From: Bidens hawaiensis | Taxonomy: Eukaryota > Streptophyta > Magnoliopsida > Asterales > Asteraceae | Assembly: GCA_021521415.1 (NCBI GenBank) | Contig: JAIQDT010002061.1 | Coordinates: forward strand, 1 to 64,000 | Direction: 5' to 3' | Length of the DNA stretch: 64,000 bases | Part shown: piece by piece, positions 46,759 to 58,700 of the stretch | How the letters are laid out: each line of letters opens with the position of its first letter | How positions within the stretch are numbered: the first letter of the stretch is position 1 | Notes under the pieces: model-generated | Seen by the model: only the letters and a program-made list of their open reading frames with translations | Databases searched by the model: none | Told to the model about the DNA's origin: nothing | Program-made: the position numbers and the translations under genes

Positions 46759-49700
46759 CTAATAATTTATGTGTGACCACGAAGAAGAAGCACAAGGGAA
46801 CTTGTCGAGTGTGTGAAGGACCTCCTTCATGTGTGGTCTCTTTTGAGGAACAGGAGATATACAATTATAAGCTAATTTCAACAATGTAAATAAAGCCTCA
46901 TCTTTCCCTTCCATGTCACCGCGAATTGCCACGTCAGCCATTCTTACCACCTTATTTTTCTCTTCGTCCGTCAATATGGAACTCCACGTCATGCTAGCGG
47001 GCCCAAACTCGTCTGTCACGATAACCTTCCCCGTCAAAAGTTCTAGCAAAATAACACCATAAGAAAACACGTCCCACTTTGCCGTAGGCTTTATGCTTCT
47101 AAGGGATTCAGGGGCATAATATGGTGATATGCATCCCATTGCACTAGGACTTGGGCTAGGGTTTGAACCGGTGACATCCTGGAAGCTGTCTCGAGACGCG
47201 GTTGATCTCTTGCTACCGAAATTTCTAGACGAACCTCCAACTTTACAACTGTTTTCACCTACCACTAATCTTTCAAGCCCAAAATCTCCTATCTTAGGCT
47301 CCATATTAGAGTCTAATAGGATGTTACTAGGCTTAAGGTTCCCGTGTACTTGTTTTTTGTCATGTATGTACATTAGCCCGCGAGCCGTGCCTTTGGCTAT
47401 CTTGAGCCTTACCTCCCAAGGTAAGGGACAAGGTGAAGATCCAACTTTTCCTGCATGATGTACAAGTGGAAAGTGTTAAATGATTAAAAGGCAAATAAAT
47501 ACAAGCCAAGAGGAGAGATGTGTCACATTCAATTAGAGTGATCACCATGAAATGCAATTTTGTTACATTAAGATCTTTAGGACATGTCTATTGCTACCAT
47601 ACGCTATAGGTGACAAATTAAATGGTACATAAGAGTTAACTTGTGGGTACCACTTGGTGCTTTAATATTACAAAGGTTAACCAACCCACCGTCAGCTCAC
47701 TTTAGTCGGTAACAATATCAAATGGCTACACTGCGCATGTGCATATGCATATGCATATTGATCTAAGTACTATATTGGGTAATTTATTAATAGAATCATT
47801 GTCCCAACTGCTTTTAATAATAAATAGAAATTTCAAATTAAGATAAACATCCACCCTTGGATCCAGATCTCTGCTTTCCTTTTATGCAGAGAAAATCATT
47901 AAAAGCTTGCATGCTATTGTGCACCTACAAATGCTAACTTGTACGCTTTAAAATGAATAAGGTTAATAATTAATCGTGTTATAAGTTTTTTTTTACAATG
48001 GATTAAACGCGAATACCGATAAGATATTTATTCATATTTTTTACTAATTATAGTAATTTGTTATGAAATGAAAATGATTAATGTAATTATAGTTTGTATC
48101 AATACTAGGCTACTAGCATTATTAATTTAATTTTTTTCAACTATTATTAAAAGAAAAATATTTTAAAAAAAAATATTTTTATCATTATTTGTTACGAGAC
48201 TGAGTAATTATTAAAATTAGAACTAAGTTGAGTTAAACGATAAACATCAAAATAATCATTATATAGTCTATTCAAGTTATTCGAGATGAACTGAATTGAA
48301 AGTTTGTGAAACCAAAAAAAGTATTAACAATTTGACTTGGGTTTAAAACCAAACCAAATAATAAAAATCCTAGAGAAAATAGAGGTAAACTTACGATAAC
48401 GTGCATTGGCTAGACTGCCATGAGGAACGTAGTCGTAAATAACAAGCTTCTCATCCGCACCCCAATAAAACCCCCGGATCCGAACCAAGTTCGGGTGAAC
48501 CAGTCTGGCAATGACCCGAACTTGGTTCTCAAAATCCCTAAACCGCTCCAACCCGCTCTCCCCGATTCTCCTGACCGCCAACGCCGTCCCGTCCTCCAAC
48601 ACCGCCTTGTATATTATACTCGAACCGGTTGCACCCAAAATATACGCCGAAGCTTTTAGCAGCGTCTCTAGCTCCAACTCTTTCCCGCCACCATCAACCG
48701 TCACCAACTCCCCTTTTATTGAACTCTCGGGTTTAATGTTTTCGGTTTTCCGACACCGCAGGTGCAACCTCGTTGTCCTCGCTTTCCGAGGTTGTACTTT
48801 CGTTTGACGAGTCTTCTTGTTCGTTGACCTTTTTTGAAGTCAAACATGGACATGGACGTAAACGTAGCCATTTGTGTTCTTGATCTTCCGACGATGACGC
48901 CCAGTCAAACTCTTTATTATTATTAATATTATTATTATTATTATTATCCGATGCAACTTTTCGTCGTCTTTTCAATATGTAGATGAAGATCGTTGCCAGA
49001 ATTGCAATCCCGGCGATGTCTCCGACCACTATTCCAACCAGTGTAGTGGTTTTAAACCCGGTTTTTGAGGATGCCTTCGAGGTGTTCGACGAATTGCCTG
49101 AACGAGACGAGTCAGCGATTTTGGGTATTGCTGCTATCGCCGGAGGAGATGTCGCCGGTGCTGAGACGTTAGGTGGTATGGAAGCCGATGACGGGATTAA
49201 GCACAAATTATCCAACGGCTGGCCGCAAAGCTTTGAGTTTCCGGTAAAAGATTGCTCGTCTTGATTAAAGAAAACACTGGACTCCGGGATAGGACCGGTG
49301 AGGTTATTATACGACAGATCAACAGTCGCATTTGTGGGTATTTTGTTAGTGAACTCCGGTGGAATCTCGCCGGATATATTATTATGTGATACGTTAAAAG
49401 AAACAAGTTTATCGCTTCCAAAATCTCGAGGTAATGACCCGTTGATCAAATTTGCTGACAGATCTAAAAATTTGATAGAATCAAACCCAGCTGGAAGATT
49501 CCCATGTAAATAGTTATTGTTTAAACAAACCACCGTTAAGTTAGTAAGACGACCAAGATTCTCCGGCAGCTTCCCGGTTATTGCGTTACCGGAAATGTTA
49601 AGAACCTGAAGCCCCTTCCATCTTCTAACTAGCTCCCGAAGCTCACCCGAGATTCGATTATTCGAAAAATCGATAAATTTCAAACCGGTAGCGTTGTATA

Positions 49701-50057
49701 ATGATAACGGGATCGACCCGTTGATTGAATTGTTCGATAAGTCGAGTTTGGTAAGGTGTTGAATCAGGCCGAGAGTTGCGGGAATCGAGGCTACGAGTTT
49801 TGAGTTAGGCAGTTGGACTGCAGTGACGCGGTCCAACTGATAACTGGAATTACACAGACAACGCCGTTCCATGAGCAGGGCGAGTCGTCTGTGTAATTCC
49901 AGTTATTTAAAACGCCTAAGGAGTCGTTTAAAACCGAGTATTTGAAGGAAAGTAGTAGAACTCCATCCGTGGTTAACCCGAAAGATTGATTTAGAAAAAA
50001 TACAATATTAATAATAATGGGAAGGGTGAAATGTAGGTTGATCATGATGGTGTTCAT
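46759..50057 (-). CDS. LRR receptor-like (pseudo)kinase gene, two exons, frame disturbed twice
   Basis: Exon 1 is 50057-48395, the intron 48394-47451 (GTAAGT...GCAG), exon 2 47450-46759. About 784 residues would result if frame were kept. In order: signal peptide (about 1-27), LRR N-terminal cap (VLLLSFKYS, PCSWNGVVC), about six LRRs (LDLSNNSINGSIP, VDLSYNNLTGPIP), a Ser/Thr-rich juxtamembrane, one membrane helix (LVGIVVGDIAGIAILATIF), an acidic linker with an Asn run, and a kinase domain. It resembles the plant LRR-RLK group of Arabidopsis At4g34220/At2g23300. The kinase keeps GDFG and APE but has HGN instead of HRD, and RR where the VAIK lysine is expected, so catalysis is doubtful; the group shares this. 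Frame moves by -1 near 49860, inside an inverted repeat, and by +1 near 48745. Pseudogene, polymorphism or assembly error cannot be told apart here. Confidence 0.85.
47451..48394 (-). other. Intron of the receptor-like kinase gene
   Basis: 944 bp, GTAAGT donor and GCAG acceptor, interrupting the codon Tyr-Arg (phase 1) between the GSLANARY segment and KVGSSPCPLPWEVRLKIAKG. AT-rich, with no inserted element recognised. Confidence 0.85.
49840..49906. repeat. 20-bp perfect inverted repeat in the LRR cap coding region
   Basis: Arms 49840-49859 and 49887-49906 (ATAACTGGAATTACACAGAC and its complement) are separated by 27 bp. With one mismatch the arms extend to 23 bp. The left arm lies exactly where the reading frame changes, between GVVC and RVTAVQ. 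Confidence 0.9.
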
Positions 50058-50323
50058 GGTGTTTGAGAGTATGAATAATGCATGTGTGTTTTTGGTTTTA
50101 GAGAGAGGGATGGTAGAATATTAAGTGAGATTTATGACAAGCAGAAGCCATGTGGGTAGGAGTTAAAGTAAAACAATAAATAATATTGTGACAGAGTCAC
50201 AGCTCACGTCAAGACCAAATTATAAATACCAATATGCTCTCTGTTCAGACCTTTTGATATAATAATAAACCAAGGTTGTTCATTATCGAGATGCAATCCA
50301 TGAATCTTGAGACTGGTGTCGAC
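50058..50323 (-). promoter_or_regulatory. Upstream region of the receptor-like kinase gene
   Basis: Contains a minus-strand TATA-like ATTTATAATTTGG (about 50215-50227) roughly 160 bp before the ATG and a CT-rich stretch close to it. Only about 260 bp remain before an hAT-like insertion. Confidence 0.4.
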
Positions 50324-50936
50324 TAGGGCTGTTCACGAACCGAACTGAACCGAACGCATATGCTCATACTTGGTTTGGTTTGAAAGTGAGCCAAATCGAG
50401 CGGATGAATTTAAATAAACGAGCGAAATCTTTATGCTTGAACTTGGTTTGGTTTTGAAACCGAACGGCTTGGTTCGGTTTGGTTTTGCTTGATTTCGTAC
50501 AAAGTTTCCAATTTTAAATTTCTAAAACTTCAAAATATCATTAATTCAAGACTTTCAACTCTAAATTGTCTAAACTTTCATCTTTAAAATGTATAAAACT
50601 CATAGTAAACAATAAAACATATATAAAGCGAATGGCTATGGTTTAAATTTGAACTTTGAATTCAACACAAAAGAGGGAAATTTTAAAAACTTTAAAAAAT
50701 AGTATACTTTGATATATATATATACATAAAGTTTATATATAAAACTAAAATATAAAAATTAATTCGAGCAAAACGAACCGAACCAAACCGAGCGAGGCTT
50801 TGCTCGTGCTTGGATTGCTTCTAAACCGAACCGAGCCGAACGGCTCACTTCCAAACCGAGCCAAAATCGAACGAGCATTTTTCGAGCAAAATTCGAGCGA
50901 ACGACGAACGAGCGGCGAGCAGTTTGGACAACCCTA
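50324..50936. mobile_element. Non-autonomous hAT-like element rich in CGAACCGAAC
   Basis: The ends TAGGGCTGTTCA and TGGACAACCCTA are imperfect inverted repeats, and a perfect 8-bp duplication GTGTCGAC flanks them (50316-50323 and 50937-50944). The arms carry GAACCGAAC/CGGTTCGGTTTGG iterations and GAGCGAACGA-type motifs. The core is AT-rich and there is no transposase. It lies just upstream of the receptor-kinase gene. Confidence 0.87.
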
Positions 50937-50944
50937 GTGTCGAC

Positions 50945-51345
50945 ATCAGTTTATCGACAAATCTATTGTGTTTATTAATTAAAAATGTATTTATTATATT
51001 ATTAATTTGGTTTTCAAAAACTATAATATAAAAATTAAGACACTGCTCTGTTTCTCGACATAAAACAACTGTTAACGGAATGTTTTTTAAGTTAATTCCA
51101 AGATGTATTTGCTTATCATGTAAATAATTTTTGCACAATCAGCCATGTTAATCTTTTATTTTATGCCTTAAAAAGAAAGGCACAAAAGGAGACATTTATG
51201 CTAAATTTAGCATCACAAATAATTGATAATTGCGAGAAAAGGGGAATTGGCATCTTCACTAAGTGACACTACCAAAGATAGCATCAGATGTTTTTCAGGA
51301 GTCAGGACCTTTGTCACACATTTGACTTTTTTAATATGATGTAAC

Positions 51346-51376
<31 letters not shown>

Positions 51377-54300
51377 TTCTGAAAATCAATATTATTTATA
51401 CTTATACATTTTATAAAATAAGTTAATTATTTTATACATTTGTAATATATACAATTAAATGAAATTAGTTATCAGTTAATAAACATAACAGATAGCCGAG
51501 AACTTTACATGAATTCAAATATGACAAGGACTGACAAACATATGAACCCAAATATTATTCATGTTTCCGTCACTAAACGATCATGGACCATTTTACACAA
51601 AAGAACACATTTTTCTTTGCATATTAATACTCTTTAACATTACAAACGTACATTGACAAAACAAATACACAAATGTCTATATAAGAAACAATTACCCTTA
51701 AATTACAGAACTTGACACTCATTTCTCTATTAATACAAAATTTGATACAGATAACCAACCTTTAACTTTTAGCAACAAATACCTTTCAAATTTTGGCTCG
51801 AGACCAACCTCTTCATCTAAATGTGTTCATAGGTTCAACCAGAAACGGACTCAAATCCTAAACTAGGCGTTAACATGTGAATAACACAAATTACTGTTTC
51901 TTGAAAAGAAAGTGGAGAAAGTTGAAGGTTTGGAAGTTTTGTTTAGAGACAAGAAGGAAATGACAAAATTGACCCCATGAATTTAAATGATTGGGACAGG
52001 GGGTGGGGACTGAGATGGTGATCAATATTTAGTTGGTGTATGCATATCAATAGTTTTGGGATCGTTGGGTACCAGACTGGGTTGATATCGTTTATCTTTT
52101 GTCAGGCTGAATGGTACAACTTTGGAGGTACCTTGGGGGCCATGGTCTTTTTGTTTACTATGGCCTTGTACCTTGCTTTCATATCACTTGGATTTAACAC
52201 ATTTTTGTATAATAATTGATAAGTGTGTGATTTTGGTTTATCGCGTTCTTGTGAAATGTTAATTTAGGCCAAAGTTTAGTTTAACATATTGAGGTTTCAT
52301 GTGAAAGTGTATATTTTATGTAGTTCTTCACTGTTTAAAAAGATTGGTTGTCGAGTTTTTGTTATATTAGGTTGTTTTTAAAATAAAATACTTATAATGA
52401 CAAATGTGTATATCTTTTTTATATATAATTTTGATTTTTTGGTTAGACGATCATTATAATAGGGGTTCAGATAAACAAATAAGCGACCGATTAGGTGATT
52501 TCGATTATTATTATTATTATTATTATTTTAACATATAATTTGGTTTCTTTTTAATAATGTGTAACACCTTATACTTTTGAAAAGTTTACACATCTATTTT
52601 TTTCTTCGTTTCGATCATAATATATTGAAACGAGGTTATTTTGGTATGCTATTTTGAATACAACTTGATTTTCAATAAAGTTTATATCAAAAGGTATAAA
52701 AAGACATGTATTTTTTTTATCTTAAATAATATATTACATATTAAATTTTCCCTTTACAAATCTGGTTAAAACATATCAAATCTACATGTTATATTTATCA
52801 AAACCTATCAAATTTATATGAAACTATGAATATGTGAACAAAACATATGAAAATTGTATAAATTTATATAAAGAAAGTTTAATAAATCAACACATTGATT
52901 TTATTCAATCTCTAGTTCATTAACGCAGATGAAAGTTGTATCAATTATTTACCGTTTTATAAAACTCTTTTACTAATAAATGAACACAGTTTTTTTTAAT
53001 AGAATAACCCGGATGGTCTTTTTGCAATCTATGTCTTCTCGCATCATCAATATTCTCCGGTCAGTCATTCATCACCGAAAACATATTTTAATCATGGCCT
53101 GGTTTTTAAAAATGGTGCATCTGTGGATAGTCATGGTCTCAAGAACCCGAATAATAAGCTACTATGTTTTAACCCATAACTGACTTCTTGTTTAACCTTG
53201 ATTCGGCCAAACTCGGTTCATTGAGTAGTGGTCTAGCCAATGAACTGAACCATAGATCCATCTAGTTGCATTTTTTTTTGGCAGAAATCTAGTTCCATGT
53301 TTAACTGGGCCGACCAACATTACGATTTTTAAAACAATGTATATAAAACGAGCACTTGAGTTGAGAGATACAATATGCTATTAGTAATCAATTGTGTCAA
53401 CTTTTACAAAATTCCATCCATGTATCTGAACGTGTAACAAAAAAGATTAGCTTTATTCTTGAGGGGACCGGAATTTTAATAATTGCATCAACTATCATCC
53501 TTTTTCGGAATAGATTGGCATTAATAACCCTTCTTTTAGCTAAAGATGAAAGTGTAACTACTTTATCTTATTATTTTTGTTGTAACAAATTAATTGAAAA
53601 AAGTAAACCCACTTTTTTCTTAATCTACTGTCCTAAGTCATCAGATGCCCTTAAATAACTATATCAACTTTAATTCATTTAGATCTTCTGTATGTGTTGC
53701 CGTCCCTGAGCAACTCATAAGGGAGAGTGAAAAGAGATGTGGACGTGAATAGTAAAGAGCAGAGGCCGTCTATGGAAGGACACACCTTATGGCAGTGATA
53801 TTACCACCAAGTCTCAAGCTTTATGAGGGTTTAAGCTATAAAAAAATTTCTTAGAAGAATTAGGTTATCAATTTTTTTTATTTTTTTTTAGTTCTTAAAG
53901 CGTCATTTTCAACTAAATCTTTAAATTTTTATCAGCATACTAGCATTCAATCGTCAATTAGACATTTTAATTTTAAGTAGATTTATTCAACTAAATCTTG
54001 ACAACTAACATGTATTTATTCCTTTTACTTTTGACACGAACTTTTGGGTTCTTTGCGTCTAAAGCTGTGGAATTACTTAGCCGAATTCAACTGGTCATGC
54101 ATTGTAATGTTATGTCTCTAAGGTCAGCCTTGCAGTTTTAAAAGATTGAGTTTTGCAATTTAAAAGGGAGCAACAACACAGCTTGTTGCGTGATTGCATT
54201 CTGTTACGATGTAATCATTATTTTTTAGTTTTATATTCTACTATATCAATTTCTGTTTAGTAGATTTTTACTTTCTGTAAAAAACTTTTCTGCTATATTT

Positions 54301-54714
54301 AACTGTCACATAAATTACTAAATTACTTAACTTTTAAGCAATATTCAATAAAACACTAAATATATCTATGATTATTCCTTATATTCAGTGATATTATATT
54401 GAAATAGTACGGAGCTTGGCAAATCGGGGCTCATTAGATTCTTGAAGTCTAAGAACCTTTTTGGTCAGTCAAAAAGTTTTTGGTTAGCTGTTGAGACACA
54501 TGCTAATGTCCTAAATAATAAATAATACTTGTTTTAACTATGGGGATCATAGTCTCACACATGTTGTGTTTTTGAGTTAACTTAAAGAAAGAATGAAAAG
54601 AAAAGAAGAATTTTTTTTTTTACTTTTCTTTTCCTTTCATATATCCTATCTTTTTTTTGTTTTCTTTCCATCTAGTTCTTTTCTTACAGGAAAGAAAGCT
54701 TTCACCCTTTAATA
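50945..54714. other. AT-rich intergenic region, no gene recognised
   Basis: Contains ATT trinucleotide microsatellites at about 51350-51376 and 52506-52527 and several T runs. The few open frames (for example 52980-53183 and 53392-53658) have no recognisable domain and AT-driven composition. A segment at 53695-53830 is more complex in composition, but I cannot assign it. Confidence 0.5.
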
Positions 54715-54743
54715 TAGGGATGAGATCGGTACCGTATCGGTAC
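54715..54743. mobile_element. Left tip of a TACCG-rich hAT-like element, interrupted by Tat2
   Basis: TAGGGATGAG followed by ATCGGTACCGTATCGGTAC matches the terminus and subterminal motif of the element at 2195-2525. Tat2 starts immediately after it. The rest should lie beyond the window on the far side of Tat2. Confidence 0.6.
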
Positions 54744-54828
54744 TGAAGAGGTATGTACCCGCCTCAACACCAAGCAAGGCGGGTCAACCCACAAGATAAA
54801 GACATTATGAAGGCACAAAGCCAAAACC

Positions 54829-55040
54829 CAGGCGCATCGCGCATACAAAACATGCTCAGGCATCATATGCTCGCGCATCACATATGCGCGCGGCGCATAT
54901 CGCATGCTCTTGCACATCACATATGCTCGCGCGTCACATATGCGCTCGTGCATATCACACCTGCGCATGAAATATCTGCGCGTGAGAATAAAAAGAAGAC
55001 TTCGCGCATCCTCAGGATGGGCGCATATCACACGTGCACA
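54829..55040 (+). repeat. Palindromic GCGCATCACATATGCGC-type array in Tat2 U3
   Basis: About seven irregular units combining GCGCAT, (C)ACATATG and CTCGCGC recur every 20-35 bp. CATATG and GCGC palindromes make this a candidate enhancer array upstream of the TATA box. Confidence 0.6.
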
Positions 55041-55305
55041 TAATCAACCTCGTCCTTATCCAAATCAGGATCAGGGCAACCTTGATTGTGCACGTCAGAC
55101 ACTCTTCTAGAAGGCATCTTTTTAAGGAGTAAGAATATGCTGATGTTGACAGCTGCCAAATGAAAGGTCGACAACTCAGCATGACACATATGCTACCACA
55201 TGATTTCAACCAACGAGAAAGCGCCAGGTGTCCCAGAGGACACGTGTCGCAGTGCGATTGGAGGAGGCCAACGAGGCTGAGCCCAGCCAGTGGAAACCCT
55301 AGCAC

Positions 55306-55313
55306 TATAAATA
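55306..55313 (+). promoter_or_regulatory. TATA box of Tat2 5' LTR
   Basis: TATAAATA in the context AGCAC-TATAAATA-CAGCATC, about 220 bp downstream of the palindromic array. Confidence 0.7.
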
Positions 55314-55706
55314 CAGCATCAACTCCACTTTGATGACATATTCATTCACACTCAATCATTGACAGTTACAAGCAGTGATATCACATTCAATCATATTGAA
55401 TTATATTCACTCACAGTCAGTTACAGAAAAACACACAGTCACACAATCAAGAGTATTCAGCGATTCAGCAATACTCTTGAGATTTCACTGACTCACACTT
55501 TATTATCTTCTCCACAAAGATACTGATTCTCACGCCGGAGGGTTACCCCAAAGAGGACCCCTCTGTCCCTTTCTGAGGGGTAAGTAACGGCGCTGTTCAT
55601 TTTGTAGGTGGAAGAACACGGATTCAAAGGAACCATCGGTGAAACAGTTTAATCATACCCGAGGAAAGGAGATCTGCTACCAGTGAGTAGATCCACGTTT
55701 CTTCAT

Positions 55707-55721
55707 TGGCGCCATCCACTG
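55707..55721 (+). other. Tat2 primer binding site
   Basis: TGGCGCCATCCACTG starts one base after the LTR, equivalent to the Tat1 site. Confidence 0.65.
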
Positions 55722-55779
55722 TTACAAACGGCAATCAGATCTCATCCAGATCTACGAAAAAAAAAAAAAATCAATCACC

Positions 55780-58700
55780 ATGGTTTCTGGAGTTCGTAAC
55801 GTTGATCAAGCTCTGGAGGATATTGAACGTGAGGGTGTTAACGACGGACAGCAGGTTCTGAGGGTTCCGCGTGATTCTACGCGTACCACCAGCAACCGTC
55901 CCTTCGTCACAACCCCTCACGGCCAGACTGAAACTCCTCCAGACGATCACACGTTACAAAATATGGCCGGCGCGAAGCTGAAAGGACCAATGGGTCCAGA
56001 AGATGAAGCAAACGATCCGAATGAATGGCTCATAAATGAGCAGCGGCGTCTGATGGAAAAGTACACTGAAATGATCAAACAGAAGAAGCTAGCCGACCAA
56101 ACACAAAGGCAAGCGATTGATAAGCAGCCTACAAAAAGGCCGCGCGCGCCGGAAGAAGGGCATTCTGTTCACACTGCACACACTGAGTTCAGTGATGAAG
56201 AAGTGCATAGCATGAGGAAGACAAGGGATACTCATGCAGGAGGCTCGCAGCTCCGCGCGCCTGTGAACATGGCGCCTGGGGCCAGAGCAGATCTGGATCT
56301 GCACATGCCATACAGCCCACCGGTCAGAGGGCAAGTTGACGTAACCACACCCTACAGACCAGCCATCCTGGTAAAACACTCAAAGTTTACTGCGCGCATC
56401 GCGCAGGCTCCCATCCAGCACAAGACCAAGATGCCAAGTGGTCTGGGCAAATATGATGGCACAACAGATCCAGATGACTTTTTGCAGGGTTTCTATAACA
56501 CGGGAAACCTAGAGAGCTGGACGATGCCAACATGGTGTCATATGTTTGCTCGCTGCCTCACGGGCGCTGCGCGGGTATGGTTCGAAAGCTTGCCGACAGG
56601 GCAAATTGATGGGTTCGAGGAACTATTAGAAAAGTTCCAAGCCCACTTCGTACAGCAGCGCAGGCACACGCGCGATCCTGATGACATCATGCACTGCATA
56701 CGCAGGAATGATGAAACGATTGAAGATTACATCACTCGTTTCAATCAGGAGTCCCTGGCAATCGGGGGCATAACTGAGCAGCTCCTGCGCGTGGCCTTTA
56801 TACAAGGCGCGCGCAGTGATCAGTTACGACGAGCTCTCGTAAGCAAAGATGGTATGCCCACCACGTGGGCCAAGTTAATGGAGGCATCGCGAGTTTTCGC
56901 GAGAAATGAGAAACAGATTGCCCAAGATAGGGCAAGAGAAAGAGCGCATCAGGCTGAATCACCGCGCAGCAAAGAGAAGAGGGCCAAACAGAACTCTGTA
57001 TGGTCCAGGTTGCAGCCAACAAGTTTTTCTTCCGCGGAAAAACAAGCGCAACCAAGCTCACCCCAGCCCCAAAAGGATGCTCGTAAACACGGGGAGGGTG
57101 ACAAGAGGGAGGGCGGCAGAGATCCCAGCAGACCTCTGCCAAGAATATGGACTCCCCTCACTAAAACACCTTCACAGGTGTTAAGTACTGAGAATGTCCA
57201 ATTCAAGCCTCCCAAACAACTACACTACAAGGGACCGCAAAACAGTGGCAAATATTGTGAATTTCACAGGTCCCCGGGCCACAACACCGACGCATGCCAT
57301 CATTTAAAGGATGCGATCGAGAAGGATGTAAAGTCGGGCAGGCTGGCTCACTTGGTAAAAAACCAAAGAATAGAAGATGAGCAACCGGAGGGAGCCTCTG
57401 CCAGCAAGAAGTACAAAAGAATCTGTGTGGCTGAGGGGGGACGACAAGGGCAGACGTCAAGAAAGAGAAGCGCGCAAATTCACGGAGATTGGCGCGAGCA
57501 GCAAGTCATCTTCCCAAGAATCAGGGGAGGCCCTTCAATAAGCAGTCCTCTAGTCATTACCACACACATTGCTCATTACGAAGTGTCAAAGGTCCTGGTG
57601 GACACTGGAAGCGAATCTGACATTATGTATGAGCAGTGTTTCAGAAAGTTAGACCCGGCAGACCAAGCGCGGCTCGAAATTGTGAACGCACCGATCTGTG
57701 GTGTCTCAAATGAAATCATACATCCCCTAGGCCAGATTCAGTTTGAACTAACTATGGGGGATGATGAGCACAAGCGAGCCGAAGTTGTCAACTTCTTGGT
57801 CTTGCCCACCACGTCATGCCACAATATGATCCTGGGTAGGGGAACGATTGCCCAATTTAATGCTGTACCGTCGCCAGCGCACGGCGCATTGGGGATCCCT
57901 ACACCAACAGGCGTAGCATTTGTTTACCGCGATCATTTGTGCGCAGTGACAAGCACGCCGCGGGAAGGGAGAATGAAACTTACAATGGCTGACAATGCGC
58001 CAGAGAAGTGGATTTTAAACCCAAAATTCCCAGAGCAAACGGTCACAATTGGCGCTACCATTTCAGACGAAACGAGATTGAGAATGAAAAAGTTGCTTAC
58101 AAAATACACGTCGGTTTTCGCGTGGCAACACTCCGATATGACGGGGGTCCCGCGAGACTTGGCGCAACATTCTCTTAACACGTTTAAGTCGGTGGAGCCA
58201 ATTGCACAGAAAAAGAGAATCATGGGGGATGAAAAGGCGAAGGCCATGAATGAGCAAGTGGAGGACCTGTTGCGCGCAAACATCATCCGCCCAATTCGAT
58301 ACCAGACATGGGTAGCCAATCCTGTGATGGTAAAGAAAAGCAACGGGTCATGGAGAATGTGTATTGACTTCAAGGACCTCAACAAAGCATGTCCGAAAGA
58401 TTGTTACCCCCTCCCAAACATCGACGCAAAGGTGGACTCCGTGGCGCCATTCAAGCTCAAATGTTTCCTGGATGCCTATAAAGGCTATCACCAGATTCAA
58501 ATGGCACCACAGGATGAAGACAAGACGGCCTTCAGAACCGACAAGGGTGTTTTTTGTTACACAAAAATGCCCTTTGGTTTAAAAAATGCGGGCGCAACCT
58601 ATCAGAGACTTATGGATTCGGTTTTCAGTGAACAAATCGGAAGAAATCTAGAAGTCTACGTCGATGATTTGGTGATCAAGAGCAGGGAGGAGAGACAAAT

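Larger units (their letters stand above)
54744..55705 (+). repeat. Tat2 5' LTR
   Basis: 962 bp, starting TGAAGAGGTATG and ending GTTTCTTCA, nearly the same tips as the Tat1 LTR. U3 holds a CATATG/GCGC-rich array (54829-55040) and a CACGTG core at 55241-55246. The TATA box is at 55306-55313. U5 contains TGATTCTCACGCCGGAGGGT at 55524-55543, shared with Tat1. Confidence 0.9.

Noticed and set aside
53392..53658. 88-codon frame with a hydrophobic stretch as a small membrane protein
   Set aside because: AT-rich composition, no homologue recognised, no promoter or splice context. Likely chance.
55560..55615. Short intron in the Tat2 LTR (GTAAGTAACGG...TTTTGTAG)
   Set aside because: The ends fit GT-AG, but about 35 bp is too short for a plant intron.
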